The notes: generated from the letters alone by a model not told the origin. A DNA stretch of 57,283 nt from Lachnospiraceae bacterium (GCA_910575835.1 CAJTGB010000030.1:1-57283), one strand, 5' to 3'. Shown: positions 1-8,691, counted from the first letter of the stretch. A program made the numbers and translations.

Positions 1-316
1 TATGAAACCGATCAGCGCCAAGCATCATCTCCGCTACCGGATCACTCTTGTAAGCATCATCATACATCTGCCGGCTGTACGGTGTTGTCATAACCAGCCG
101 CGCCAGCTTCTCCGGATCCGTTTGAATGCATTGGAAGAGATTCACCACATCCCAGTCCAGATCATTGACCGTCTCTATGTCTGACGGGGCTTTTCTGAAG
201 AACATTGCCCCGCTGCCGAAATACGGTTCCAAGTAGGTATGATGATCCGGTATCAGTTCCACAAGCTTATCTGCAATCCTCCATTTACTCCCCGGATATT
301 TCAAAACACGATTCAA
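1..316 (-). CDS. DNA adenine methyltransferase, D12 class (N-terminal part, runs off the window)
   Basis: This is the start of a Dam-type (D12 class) N6-adenine methyltransferase. The roughly 105 visible residues carry the family's N-terminal LKYPGSK signature, the SAM-binding motif EPYFGSG and an acidic NDLD segment that fits the next strand of the Rossmann fold. The catalytic DPPY motif would lie beyond the window edge. I chose a TTG start at 314-316 because AAGGTGG lies five to six bases upstream and no ATG fits. It follows the 65-residue gene closely in the same operon. In prophages such lone methylases usually protect DNA from host restriction; that role is inferred. Confidence 0.85.
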   Translation of the reverse strand, partial: MNRVLKYPGSKWRIADKLVELIPDHHTYLEPYFGSGAMFFRKAPSDIETVNDLDWDVVNLFQCIQTDPEKLARLVMTTPYSRQMYDDAYKSDPVAEMMLGADRFH

Positions 317-329
317 CCATCCACCTTCT

Positions 330-527
330 TCACACCTTCCCCGGCATAAACCAATCTAGCTTCCGCCGTTTCACATATCCCCAAAACACTTTGTAGCTGC
401 TGTACACCCTGAAATACTTCTCCACATAATCATACGTTGCTTTTATAGACATACCAGAAAATAAAAGCTCCTGGATCCGTGAGTAGTAAGGGTCAAATAC
501 GCTGCGTCCTGTTCTAATATCACTCAT
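330..527 (-). CDS. Small hypothetical phage protein
   Basis: A 65-residue basic protein that I do not recognise. The segment IQELLFSGMSIKATYDYVEK could be a helix-turn-helix, and the C-terminus is rich in aromatic and basic residues (VKRRKLDWF). It lies between the HTH gene and the methylase, in the same direction, and its stop overlaps the methylase ribosome-binding site. The ribosome-binding site before its own ATG is poor, so the start is uncertain. A small DNA-binding phage accessory protein is a guess. Confidence 0.5.
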   Translation of the reverse strand: MSDIRTGRSVFDPYYSRIQELLFSGMSIKATYDYVEKYFRVYSSYKVFWGYVKRRKLDWFMPGKV

Positions 528-581
528 TTATTAATACCCGCATCCATACCGCTAGCATTTCCTCCGCTCCCATCGATTCAC

Positions 582-1163
582 TCAGTTCGGAATAAACCAC
601 CAGGTTTTCTGATTCTTCCCATATCCTGTCGTTGACTGATCCACCTGCAGATCCCTCTTCGCCTTCATCAGATCCGCACGCTTGATCCCATTTGCTTCAC
701 TCTTTAGGATCACCTCTTCAGAATTCATACGACCTCCGGCAAGCATACTTTTCAAAAATTCACAGGCTTTCTCGTGATCCGATCTCCCCAGATCCTTTAG
801 ACAGTCCTTGATCTTCTCTATCTGTACCGTGTTTGCATTCGCCTTCGTAAGTAATTTCTCGGTACTCCCCGTCAGCATATCCAGCAGCTCTTCGATTGCA
901 CCAAGCTTATGAAAAATATTTTCGATTACCTTGACCTCTGCCGGCGATATGGCAGAATCCGCTTCTATAAGGCTTCCCGGTTCCAATCCCAGCAGGATAC
1001 ACATCACCTGCTCCACGCTTTTCGGCTGCTCCCGCGTCTTAGCCAGATTGCTGATATAAGACCTGCTCCTTCCAAGTTCCAGGCTGAACCCCTCCTTCGT
1101 CTTTCCATTCCTCGCGATCTCAGCACATAACCTTCCATAATCAATCCTCACTTTTTCTATCAT
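582..1163 (-). CDS. HTH-containing phage early protein
   Basis: A 193-residue protein. Its N-terminal 60 residues resemble an XRE-type helix-turn-helix, with KEGFSLELGRSRSYISNLAK as the likely HTH. A helical middle follows, and a C-terminal segment of about 50 residues (RADLMKAKRDL..., ending in WWFIP) resembles the winged-helix tail found in some phage and plasmid replication or regulatory proteins. Eighteen bases upstream of the ATG is an AGGTGAGG site that overlaps the end of the preceding gene, showing translational coupling. It probably binds DNA in replication or transcription control; the exact role is unknown. Confidence 0.65.
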   Translation of the reverse strand: MIEKVRIDYGRLCAEIARNGKTKEGFSLELGRSRSYISNLAKTREQPKSVEQVMCILLGLEPGSLIEADSAISPAEVKVIENIFHKLGAIEELLDMLTGSTEKLLTKANANTVQIEKIKDCLKDLGRSDHEKACEFLKSMLAGGRMNSEEVILKSEANGIKRADLMKAKRDLQVDQSTTGYGKNQKTWWFIPN

Positions 1164-1168
1164 TACGT

Positions 1169-1390
1169 CTAATCCTCACCTTTTTCCTTCTCCCATAAAT
1201 CATGTATCGTCTGCACCTGCGGAGCGAACCACAGGAGAAGATCAACAATGTCCGCCCTATTTCCATATTCTGACTCGATCTTCATTGACCGGTTATTATA
1301 TTCATCCAAATTATGATCCGTAAGATACTGGCTGAAATTCTTCGCACATGCATTATACATATCTTTCACCCGTTTAATTTTATCCGGCAT
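1169..1390 (-). CDS. Small hypothetical phage protein
   Basis: A 73-residue acidic protein with no recognised domain. I set the start at the ATG at 1388-1390 (MPDKIKRVKD) because GGAGG lies five bases upstream. A longer reading frame extends ten codons further but lacks a ribosome-binding site. It lies between the primase-helicase and the HTH gene in one operon, so an accessory role in replication is possible but not shown. Confidence 0.6.
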   Translation of the reverse strand: MPDKIKRVKDMYNACAKNFSQYLTDHNLDEYNNRSMKIESEYGNRADIVDLLLWFAPQVQTIHDLWEKEKGED

Positions 1391-1432
1391 ACCAACCTCC
1401 ACAACGAACCTTCTGCCCACAATGCCCGGGTA

Positions 1433-3247
1433 TTATGTAAATGGCGTCTCGAACTCCCATTCAACCCAACTATCGTTATTCTTATCCCATCCATAATCAA
1501 ATCCCAGCTCATCACCATCACCATAGATCCGCTTAGACTTTTCATCGTAATCCAACACAAAGCCTTTCGTCTCCGTCTTTCCAAACAAACGGTTCTTCGA
1601 TACCTTCAGCAACCTCTGTCCCGGATGCAGGTCCTTCCCCTTTTCATAGGCAATCGTGATCGTCGCAAGGTTCGAGATATCCCCGCTTCCACTGATCTCA
1701 TCGTTCTCATTCGCAGTAAAATTATTTTTCCTCTTATGCGCCACCAGAAGGATCAGCACATTATATTTCAGGGCTATCCTCGCCAGCTTCTTGACAAAAA
1801 GACTCTGCCGGTCATACTTGTCAAAGGCATTTCCTCCTTCCAGATCCAACGCTGTCATGAGGTTATCCAAAAGGATCACATCCACGCCGTACTGCATGAT
1901 CACATTTTCCGTAATAGCCAGAAGACTCTCTTTTTCATCACCCTCCACGATCCGATTATCATACAGGAAACATTTCCCGCGGTACCAGTCCGCAATCAAC
2001 TGCCTGTTTGTATCAGACACCTTATAATTCCTGTCCCCCCATTTATTCTGGTACTCCGTGATATGGTTCCATCCGGCAATCTGAAAATCGATCCAAGACC
2101 GGAAAAGGTAATTCGGCAGTTCCCCGCTGTAAGCAAAACATTTATGCCCCTGATAGACCGCATTTACTAAAATCTGGCTTGCAAGCGTAGACTTCCCTTC
2201 CCCAGGTTTCCCCGATATCAGCGCCACTCCGCCGAATGGGATTCCCCCATAGAGCAGCCGGTCCAACTGCCGGATCCCTGTCTGAAGCTTCGGAAGCTTA
2301 AATATATCAACATTCTCCACCTCCGCCAGGTCGATCACACTCCTTAGCGGCACCACCGCTGCATTTTTAATACATTCCCTGATCTGCTCCGCCCCATACT
2401 TCTGCAGAATCTCATTGGCATCTTTACAGCCCCGGTAATCTTCCTTCCGTATGTGCTTCACTGTACATTTCAGCCGTGATGACAATTCATCAAGCAAAGT
2501 GATCCTGCCTTTTTCGTGATCACCGAAAACAATAACCTCCGCAAACCGGTTGATCCAGTCCCAGCAATACGGGACCCAGGTGAACCCCTTCGCACCCGTC
2601 GGCACCGACACCGCATTCTCTATCCCGGCCGCTGCTACAGAAAGACTGTCAATCTGCCCCTCTGTAATGATCAGCCGGTCAAATTTATCATTGCACTGCG
2701 CCATTCCAAACAGAATCGGCTTACAGTTCGCCTCACACCATTCTTTGTTCTTATCCTTCTCCCTGTCAAAATCCGTCTTCCGGTACTTCACAAACTGCAT
2801 CCGCCCGGCAGCATCTAAAAACGGGAAAACCAGGATGTTCGGGTGCTCCGTCTGCACAGTGATCTGATATCTCTTTATGACATCCTCCGAAATCCCTCGT
2901 TCAGTCAGGTACTTTACTGCCTCCGGCTTCGGCCTGATCGGCTCTTTCGGCGTCTTCATCTTTCGAAACTGCCGCCTTGGACGGTAATACTCATCCACCT
3001 CATTCCCAAGAGAAAAATCAAAATCCCTGGAAAGCGTCAGCATGTTCCCGGATACCCCGCAGGACCCCCGCAGGCATTTGAACTGGCCCGTCTTCAGGTT
3101 GATTGAAAAGGTGTTGAGATTGCCCCTGGAAGGTTTGGGATTGCAGTAAGGACATAGACGAAAGGACAACTCACCGTTGTGCTCCCTTGTCCGTGCATGG
3201 ATATACTTTGCAAAATCAAACGCATCCTGCTCCTTAAACTCATACAT
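1433..3247 (-). CDS. Bifunctional primase-helicase (T7 gp4-like)
   Basis: A 604-residue replicative protein that should make primers and unwind the phage fork. The N-terminus has a primase zinc ribbon (C32, C35, C58, C63). A TOPRIM domain follows, with TEGQ around residue 196 and GDHE around 243. The C-terminal half is a DnaB/RecA-type helicase with Walker A at residues 346-354 (GKPGEGKST) and a Walker B-like VDVILLDN. GGGAGG lies before the ATG. It follows the replisome organiser gene with only two bases between them. T7 gp4-like fusions of this length are common in Firmicutes prophages. Confidence 0.9.
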   Translation of the reverse strand: MYEFKEQDAFDFAKYIHARTREHNGELSFRLCPYCNPKPSRGNLNTFSINLKTGQFKCLRGSCGVSGNMLTLSRDFDFSLGNEVDEYYRPRRQFRKMKTPKEPIRPKPEAVKYLTERGISEDVIKRYQITVQTEHPNILVFPFLDAAGRMQFVKYRKTDFDREKDKNKEWCEANCKPILFGMAQCNDKFDRLIITEGQIDSLSVAAAGIENAVSVPTGAKGFTWVPYCWDWINRFAEVIVFGDHEKGRITLLDELSSRLKCTVKHIRKEDYRGCKDANEILQKYGAEQIRECIKNAAVVPLRSVIDLAEVENVDIFKLPKLQTGIRQLDRLLYGGIPFGGVALISGKPGEGKSTLASQILVNAVYQGHKCFAYSGELPNYLFRSWIDFQIAGWNHITEYQNKWGDRNYKVSDTNRQLIADWYRGKCFLYDNRIVEGDEKESLLAITENVIMQYGVDVILLDNLMTALDLEGGNAFDKYDRQSLFVKKLARIALKYNVLILLVAHKRKNNFTANENDEISGSGDISNLATITIAYEKGKDLHPGQRLLKVSKNRLFGKTETKGFVLDYDEKSKRIYGDGDELGFDYGWDKNNDSWVEWEFETPFT

Positions 3248-3249
3248 GC

Positions 3250-4212
3250 CTATTCCTCCCAGCCATTAGGACCATACTTCCACCATTCTTCGTCTTCACC
3301 GATCAGCTCCTCTTCTGGATCTGGATTCGGATCCGTCTCTTCTGCCTTCGGCGCTTCTGGATGTTTCACTTCCAAATAGTCCTCAAACACACATTTCTCT
3401 AAAAAATTGTTCGGCATGAACATCTTGTCACCAGAATCTTTTATGTGCAACGCGTAGTTCGTGGCGGCCAGGATCAACTGATCTTCCGTAACACTTCCAG
3501 ACAGAACTAACTCACTGTAAGCCGTCTCTGCCAGATATCGTCTCTGTTTATTGGGAAAGACAGACCAAAAATCATCGAAGCGCACTACCTGCATAATTTC
3601 CTTTCCTTTACTTTTATTTACTTTACTTTCCTTTGCGGTGTTTTTCTTGGATTTACTCTTGTTTTTCTCGGATTTATAAGGGTTTTTCTCGGAAAAACTC
3701 TTGTTATTCGCGACTTTAATACAAGATGCAGTTTCCTCTTCATCTAAAAGCCAGATCTCAGCATTCACTTCAAACTGTCTTTTACGTCCTTTAACTGCCT
3801 CCTGATAACGTTTCTGTATTCCCGGTGAGGAGATAACCTCTGCCCTCTCCTGTCCGTTGCCGCCATCGGCTAACTCGCATTGTGGTCTGTTATCCCCTTC
3901 TTTTTGTATGGTAATGATAGTGTCCGGATTAGTAAGTGTCCTCTTTACGAGTAGTGACCGGCTAACCAAGAATGTCATTACCTGTTCAATAAACCCTTCC
4001 GTAAGATGCAGATCATCCATGGCATCATCCATACTCTCAGCATCCCACCTTATGTAATATCCGTTCCGATAGATTTCTGTCAGCAGATAGATATAAAATA
4101 TTATTCCATCATTTCCATATCTGGAATGAAGCCGTTTGATCCTCTTATCCGCATAAAAGAAATCCGTATCAAATGAAAAATAGAGCAATCCGTCCTGTTT
4201 AGGACGTGCCAT
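3250..4212 (-). CDS. Phage replisome organiser (DUF4373 / Lin1244-Lin1753-like)
   Basis: A 320-residue protein. Its first 100 residues match the Lin1244/Lin1753 N-terminal domain (DUF4373), recognised from FDTDFFYADKRIK and GNDGIIFYIYLLTEIY. A lysine-rich linker follows around residues 180-205, and then a helical domain starting FDDFWSVFPNK, seen in phage replisome organisers. By family knowledge it should bind the phage origin and recruit the helicase encoded just downstream. The ribosome-binding site is weak, so coupling to the overlapping resolvase gene end is likely. Confidence 0.8.
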   Translation of the reverse strand: MARPKQDGLLYFSFDTDFFYADKRIKRLHSRYGNDGIIFYIYLLTEIYRNGYYIRWDAESMDDAMDDLHLTEGFIEQVMTFLVSRSLLVKRTLTNPDTIITIQKEGDNRPQCELADGGNGQERAEVISSPGIQKRYQEAVKGRKRQFEVNAEIWLLDEEETASCIKVANNKSFSEKNPYKSEKNKSKSKKNTAKESKVNKSKGKEIMQVVRFDDFWSVFPNKQRRYLAETAYSELVLSGSVTEDQLILAATNYALHIKDSGDKMFMPNNFLEKCVFEDYLEVKHPEAPKAEETDPNPDPEEELIGEDEEWWKYGPNGWEE

Positions 4213-4213
4213 A

Positions 4214-4591
4214 CTATCCGTCCGCCTCTCTTATCAAAACTTCAATCCGTGGATTCTTTTTATCCACATCAAACTTGTCCGAAAACCCGACAACATACTT
4301 CCATCCGTCATCCTTCAGCACGCCGCACTGCACAAGCGCATCCTGGATCACTTTACGCCCAAAAGAGCTTATATTGTCCTTATCCCGGCGTCTATTCGGC
4401 TCTACCCACAGATATTCCATGAATACCGGTTTCTCAATCCTCACACCCCTCATGCACTGCCTGATTGCTATGGCAACGATATCTCCGTTGCTTGCCTTCA
4501 TCTTTGCGCCTTTGTGGCGGTTCGTGCGCTCTGCTAAGATATAATCGTTAAGATTATTAAGAATACTTGGAATTGTCAATAAATACTCCAT
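4214..4591 (-). CDS. RusA-family Holliday junction resolvase-like protein
   Basis: A 125-residue protein with the RusA core: RRRDKDNISSFGRKVIQDAL, then GVLKDDGWKYV, and a C-terminal hydrophobic strand (RIEVLI). The acidic residues of the KDxDN-like and DD motifs fit the metal-binding site. RusA proteins cut four-way DNA junctions made during recombination. The start at 4589-4591 is preferred because it follows the upstream stop by one base and GAGGG lies nearby; a longer frame overlaps the previous gene heavily. Its neighbours, annealing protein and NinB-like protein, make a coherent recombination set. Confidence 0.8.
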   Translation of the reverse strand: MEYLLTIPSILNNLNDYILAERTNRHKGAKMKASNGDIVAIAIRQCMRGVRIEKPVFMEYLWVEPNRRRDKDNISSFGRKVIQDALVQCGVLKDDGWKYVVGFSDKFDVDKKNPRIEVLIREADG

Positions 4592-4592
4592 T

Positions 4593-4763
4593 TCATCCCT
4601 CTTTACGTCCTTCGCTATGCTTAACAGCTGCATCCCATACGATATCCCATACATCACTCAACCGAATCATCTCTGTTCCGTATGGAATGCTCTGTCCAAT
4701 TCCAAGATAAGTAATGCGTTTTTCATTGCATTTTCTGATAATCTCCTCAAAAATTTCCTGCAT
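4593..4763 (-). CDS. Small hypothetical phage protein
   Basis: A 56-residue protein starting MQEIFEEIIRKC, with no domain I recognise. The start is set by a near-perfect AAAGGAG five bases upstream of the ATG at 4761-4763. Its stop nearly touches the resolvase start, so the two are probably co-translated. The 144 bases upstream show no gene. Confidence 0.55.
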   Translation of the reverse strand: MQEIFEEIIRKCNEKRITYLGIGQSIPYGTEMIRLSDVWDIVWDAAVKHSEGRKEG

Positions 4764-4907
4764 TACCGCTCCTTTCCGCTGGCAGTCCGCACATTCTGCC
4801 AGCAAGCCGACAAACGCTACATATTGTACAGTTACATTTGTGCGGATGAATCCTAATTAAATAGTTACCTCGTGATACAATCCCTCTAAAAGAGAAGATG
4901 CCTATAA

Positions 4908-5651
4908 TTATGCGATCACTGTAATATGATATTTCTCCAGTTCTTCAAAAAGCTTAAACTCCATATATTCCTTGATCCGCTTCATAGCGTCATTCTTCCA
5001 AAGTCCTCCGTCCGCTTCCACCAATTTAAACGCCGGTCCTCTCTCACTGTCTTTGATTCGGAATACATAAGCGCTCTCAGGCTGCTCAATCTCACCGAAC
5101 GTCCTATACGGTCTGAGTCTCACCGGATTCGGTACGATCACATCCGTATTATTCGCGATACCGCTCTTAATGGTCGTCTTCTGGCTGATACCGTCATCAT
5201 CATAATTTGCCGTAGTGCCTGCCTGAATATTCCCCGCAACCTTCATGATGCTTTCCAGGTCTTCCGTTGGAATAAAATTAGACTGCAGCTCGATCAGAAA
5301 CCTCTCCTGGTCATAATAATGGTCAAACTGGAATTCATTCACAATTGCGGAAGACTTCAACAGATATTCCCGGTCCCTCTCGTCGATCAGGCCAGAATAT
5401 AACTTCACCTCCGTTGGGCTCACTACATGCAGAATCATGGTCTCCCTCAGTTCTTCGGACTTTCCTTTAATGTAGTCCACGACTGCAGTCAAGGTATTCG
5501 CCACGATCTCATCTGCCATATCAAAAGAATGGTAGCGTCTCAGATCCTTATCACAATATGTCTTCCCATCGATCTCTACGATCTTGGGATCCATCCCATC
5601 AACCTTCAATCCTACAACGTACTGTAATGCTTCCCTTAATCCTTCCATCAT
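4908..5651 (-). CDS. Conserved phage protein, possibly DUF2303-like
   Basis: A 247-residue soluble protein common in form to Firmicutes prophage early regions. The C-terminal part has RLRPYRTFGEIEQP followed by a segment ending in ADGGLWKNDA, which reminds me of the DUF2303 family, but I am not certain. It is encoded next to a replication-terminator-like gene and upstream of the resolvase. AGGAGGAG precedes the ATG. Function is unknown; a link to DNA metabolism is inferred from position. Confidence 0.6.
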   Translation of the reverse strand: MMEGLREALQYVVGLKVDGMDPKIVEIDGKTYCDKDLRRYHSFDMADEIVANTLTAVVDYIKGKSEELRETMILHVVSPTEVKLYSGLIDERDREYLLKSSAIVNEFQFDHYYDQERFLIELQSNFIPTEDLESIMKVAGNIQAGTTANYDDDGISQKTTIKSGIANNTDVIVPNPVRLRPYRTFGEIEQPESAYVFRIKDSERGPAFKLVEADGGLWKNDAMKRIKEYMEFKLFEELEKYHITVIA

Positions 5652-5669
5652 CTTTCTTCTCCTCCTATG

Positions 5670-6110
5670 CTATGCTTTTCTTCTCATATCAACAATTCTC
5701 TCCCCCGAAGGCTTCTCACCTGCAGGCTCCAGGATCTCACCCGTATCCGCATCAAACGGCCGGCCATCTGCAGATACCTGTGCTGCTTGTGTGTCCTCTA
5801 TAGACATCTGCCCAGGAATCTGACCCGTCGTAACCTCGGCAACATCCACCTCTCCTGTACGAAGATCCTTTCCCATACTAAGGGCAGTATCCGTTCCAGC
5901 AGCCGGCGCTAAGGCTGTCTTAGTCTGAATGTCTATGGGAGCAAAATTCCTGTCTTTGTTTGGCTTAAACGTAATCGTCACCGTAACTTTCCGCTTTGCC
6001 AGGGCATCCGTATTGGGATCCTGGATGTTCTCCGTCACTTCCTTAAATGCCCGGTTTACTTGTGCACTGAACGCGCCATTTGCCAGTGTTTCAAGATTCA
6101 CGTGTCTCAT
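5670..6110 (-). CDS. Phage protein of the 'replication terminator protein' type
   Basis: A 146-residue protein. The opening (NLETLANGAFSAQVNRAFKE, then NIQDPNTDALAKRKVTVTI and FKPNKDR) matches a prophage family usually annotated as replication terminator protein; that name is inherited and its activity is not established for the family. The C-terminal 40 residues are acidic and probably disordered. It is followed by the DUF2303-like gene 18 bases downstream, and the pair is often seen together in Firmicutes prophages. Confidence 0.7.
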   Translation of the reverse strand: MRHVNLETLANGAFSAQVNRAFKEVTENIQDPNTDALAKRKVTVTITFKPNKDRNFAPIDIQTKTALAPAAGTDTALSMGKDLRTGEVDVAEVTTGQIPGQMSIEDTQAAQVSADGRPFDADTGEILEPAGEKPSGERIVDMRRKA

Positions 6111-6192
6111 ATCCTATCCTTCCTTTCTTCCATACTATTGATAAAAGCATTCTTCCCTACGCTCTGATCAACCAAAATTTCCACTTAACTGC

Positions 6193-6765
6193 TTAAAAAT
6201 CTATCCCATACTTCTCCTTCAGAATCCTTCGTTCTTCCGGCGATGCGATTTCTGCATCCGCCATCCCCACATCCCTGCAATCCCCCACAAGCCCGTTAAT
6301 CAACCGGGACATCTCCGCCGTATCATAGGTACTGCTTCCCCGGAGCATGATATAAGTCCGGTACATCACTCCATCATTTCCCATCCTCACATCCGAAGTA
6401 GGCTTTAAATGATACACCTGGGATTCCATTACCTGCTTACTGGCAGCATCCGTATCTGGAATGGGAATTGGAAGCATCTTCCCATCCACGATCTCCATAA
6501 ATCCATGCTTTGATAAAAGAATGTTGTGAAGCTCTGCATTGGATGTCCCCAAGATTCCTGCCAACTTCGTGAGAAGCGCCCAATAATATCTATTAGCATC
6601 CAGACTTCTCTTACGCCTATACGGCTTGATCTCCAGACTCAGCTTATCGCAGTCCTTCAACTCCTCATACGCCTGTCCGAAGTCTTCATTCGGCTCAAAC
6701 AGAATCGTCAGGCGGTGCGTCATAAAATCAATGATCGGCTGTTTCAGTTTCCCGGTAAACTTCAT
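6193..6765 (-). CDS. NinB/Orf-like phage recombination protein
   Basis: A 190-residue protein with the NinB signature RRKRSLDANRYYWALLTKLA followed by a helical segment and a C-terminal domain rich in charged helices. Lambda NinB (Orf) is a recombination mediator that binds single-stranded DNA and works with Beta; here the upstream gene is an annealing protein, which fits. The start ATG at 6763-6765 overlaps the upstream stop by one base (TAATG). An alternative GTG at 6777 sits too close to the AAAGGAG site. Confidence 0.8.
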   Translation of the reverse strand: MKFTGKLKQPIIDFMTHRLTILFEPNEDFGQAYEELKDCDKLSLEIKPYRRKRSLDANRYYWALLTKLAGILGTSNAELHNILLSKHGFMEIVDGKMLPIPIPDTDAASKQVMESQVYHLKPTSDVRMGNDGVMYRTYIMLRGSSTYDTAEMSRLINGLVGDCRDVGMADAEIASPEERRILKEKYGIDF

Positions 6766-7463
6766 TAGGCTGCACACTTCTCCTTTACCTGTTCAAAATG
6801 CTGAGTGATATTTTCATGCTGTGACACCGACAATTGGGATAAATCTGAAACCTTGTACGCGCTGCACACCTTCGTCTCATCAACCCCATTGTCCTTGAAG
6901 CGTTTTCTGAGCGCATCCAGTACCTTTTTATCAATCAATTTCTTCTGGGTGCCGCCTTTGGGATCCCTGTTTGAACCCGCTGCATTCTGGCTCTGCTGTT
7001 GATTCTTATTTGCGCCTGCATTTCGACTCCGCTGTTGGTTCTTATCATCCTTTGCATTCTGACTTTGCTGCTGATTCTCATTGGTATCCGCGTCCTTCAC
7101 ATCATCCAGAAGAAGCAGCCCATTCAGCGCATACTTCCGGGCATAAGAGGAGGCGGTCCCTGTGATCTGTGAGGAGTCCATACCTTTCTTGGAGTCCTCT
7201 TCCCTTGCAAAAGATTGGTTCGAGACAGATTCACCGCTCTCACAATCAACCAGTGTTGCGGTAGCTTTGATATAATACCGGTTACCAATAAATATCAGAT
7301 CGTCATTGACTGTCACTGTACATTTATGTGTCTGTAAAATCGGTTTCAATGCAGATAAGATATCCTCACAGCTCCGGTAATCATAATTACCAAACTTATT
7401 GTGCTGGTTCTTCGGTACACTTATGGATGACTGGATCTTCAAAAGCTTCTCATGTACCGCCAT
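6765..7463 (-). CDS. ERF-family single-strand annealing protein
   Basis: A 232-residue recombinase-type protein. The N-terminal 125 residues are the ERF domain, recognised from NKFGNYDYRSCEDIL and TASSYARKYALNGLLLLDD. ERF proteins anneal complementary single strands during phage recombination and genome circularisation. The linker that follows contains three tandem 12-residue repeats rich in N and Q, and a small C-terminal helical domain closes the protein. The ATG overlaps the DUF1351 stop (TGATG), with AGGAAAG upstream. Confidence 0.85.
   Translation of the reverse strand: MAVHEKLLKIQSSISVPKNQHNKFGNYDYRSCEDILSALKPILQTHKCTVTVNDDLIFIGNRYYIKATATLVDCESGESVSNQSFAREEDSKKGMDSSQITGTASSYARKYALNGLLLLDDVKDADTNENQQQSQNAKDDKNQQRSRNAGANKNQQQSQNAAGSNRDPKGGTQKKLIDKKVLDALRKRFKDNGVDETKVCSAYKVSDLSQLSVSQHENITQHFEQVKEKCAA
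6981..7088 (-). repeat. Three tandem 36-bp repeats inside the annealing protein gene
   Basis: Three consecutive 36-bp units (6981-7016, 7017-7052, 7053-7088) each begin TGCATT on the plus strand and encode 12-residue units of the pattern NQQxSxNA plus four residues. The copies have diverged at several bases but keep frame. They form the flexible linker between the ERF domain and the C-terminal helices. Confidence 0.85.
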
Positions 7464-8380
7464 CAAACATCTTTCCTTTCATAATAGAGTCCCCAACTAT
7501 TGAATGCCATTTCGACCTCCTGAAGTTCTTCCATCGTTCCAACAACCACATATAAAACCTTCATAGAATGTTTCTCAGTAAGCGGTGCTGCTGCAGCTTC
7601 ATCCACTGTCTTGATCTCCTCTACAGCCTCTCTTTTTGCTTCATTTCTGATCCGCTCTTCCTCTGCAATACGGGCTCTTTCTTCCCTTCGGATCTTTTCA
7701 ATCTCTTCTCTTCGCAGCGCTTCCGCCCTCTCAGCCTCTCGTCGTTCCTGCTGCGCCAGGATCTCCTTCTTTTTTGCTTCATAGTCACTGATATATTTCA
7801 CAGCAGCGGCAAGATTACGATTCGCCATATACAGGGCAAGCGCAGCCTGTACCTTATCAGATCCCATGGAAGAAATGACGGAGATCTCTCCTTGCGTCTT
7901 AGTGACGATCTCAGAAATCTCCTTTTTGACCGTCTTCATATTCGTCGTAGCATTGTCCCACTTCGCTCCATAGATGCATTCCAGAGGTATGTAGTCCTGC
8001 AGGTCCTCCGGTACCAGTTCGTTATAAGCAACTTCGATCTCCGCCTTCTTCTCTCTGATCCGCTCCTCTTCAAATGCCTGCACCTGTCCATTAATAAAAT
8101 TAATCGGCTCATCGTACAAAGCAATCAGGTTTTTAGCTCTAGTCTCTACCTCATTCCACGGCGCCATATATTGATTCTTTGCATCTCGAAGATTCTCTTG
8201 AAACTCCTTTTTCTGTTTCCGAAGACTTGCTACCTGCTTCTTTGCATATGTCTTACTGTCTTCGGTAAAAACAACACCCTCAAACTCTGCAAGCGTTCCC
8301 TTGATCGCCTGCTCCACCTGATCGAAGTTACAGGATATCTTTGCACTTTCCTGTGTAATTACTGCTACTGTATTGTTCAT
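7463..8380 (-). CDS. DUF1351 family phage protein
   Basis: A 305-residue protein of the DUF1351 family, typical of Firmicutes prophages and normally encoded just before the annealing protein, as here. The N-terminal half is helical (KKQVASLRKQKKEFQENL). Residues about 195-255 form a highly charged coiled coil with many ERxRxEE repeats. GAGGAGG sits before the ATG. The function is unknown; the fixed neighbourhood suggests a helper in recombination or replication. Confidence 0.8.
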   Translation of the reverse strand: MNNTVAVITQESAKISCNFDQVEQAIKGTLAEFEGVVFTEDSKTYAKKQVASLRKQKKEFQENLRDAKNQYMAPWNEVETRAKNLIALYDEPINFINGQVQAFEEERIREKKAEIEVAYNELVPEDLQDYIPLECIYGAKWDNATTNMKTVKKEISEIVTKTQGEISVISSMGSDKVQAALALYMANRNLAAAVKYISDYEAKKKEILAQQERREAERAEALRREEIEKIRREERARIAEEERIRNEAKREAVEEIKTVDEAAAAPLTEKHSMKVLYVVVGTMEELQEVEMAFNSWGLYYERKDV

Positions 8381-8474
8381 GTATCAATTCCTCCTCGTAT
8401 TCTCTATAATTATCTTTCAGCCTCTCACGAAGGCTCTTTCTGGATGAAAAATATTCCCGTTCCTCAGATGTCAT
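8328..8474 (-). CDS. Possible 48-residue protein overlapping the DUF1351 start
   Basis: A short frame starts at the ATG at 8472-8474 and has an excellent GGGAGG five bases upstream, placed inside the end of the zinc-ribbon gene. It encodes a hydrophilic helical peptide (MTSEEREYFSSRKSLRERLK...). It overlaps the preceding gene by 11 bases and the DUF1351 gene by 53. The overlap is long, so it may serve as a coupling leader rather than an independent protein. Confidence 0.4.
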   Translation of the reverse strand: MTSEEREYFSSRKSLRERLKDNYREYEEELIHEQYSSSNYTGKCKDIL

Positions 8475-8691
8475 AATGCCCTCCCATCTCGGCATTCAGA
8501 CAGTCCTTGCATATGACTTCACCCTCCATGGTTACAAGACGGCTATCCACATACAAGTCACATCCACACCGATCACAATACCTGGGCGCTTCTTCTTTGA
8601 TACCCTTACACTCTTTCTCTTCATCCCTACATCCACACCGCTCACCGGGATCCAGATGGTCACCGCAGTCAGGACAGATATATCCGTACAT
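8464..8691 (-). CDS. Small zinc-ribbon protein
   Basis: A 75-residue protein with ten cysteines arranged as CPDC, CGC, a lone Cys, CDRCGC and CKDC, so at least one and probably two zinc knuckles. The start ATG overlaps the stop of the preceding gene (TGATG). No enzymatic motif is present. It may bind DNA or protein partners in the early phage program, but this is inference. Confidence 0.6.
   Translation of the reverse strand: MYGYICPDCGDHLDPGERCGCRDEEKECKGIKEEAPRYCDRCGCDLYVDSRLVTMEGEVICKDCLNAEMGGHYDI

Noticed and set aside
1313-2170. 285-residue plus-strand frame opposite the primase-helicase
   Set aside because: It lies fully antisense to a gene with clear domains, has no ribosome-binding site and its composition (many I, H, R, L) is that of a shadow.
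7568-8476. 302-residue plus-strand frame opposite DUF1351
   Set aside because: Antisense of the charged coiled coil gives a leucine- and phenylalanine-rich false protein; no start signal.
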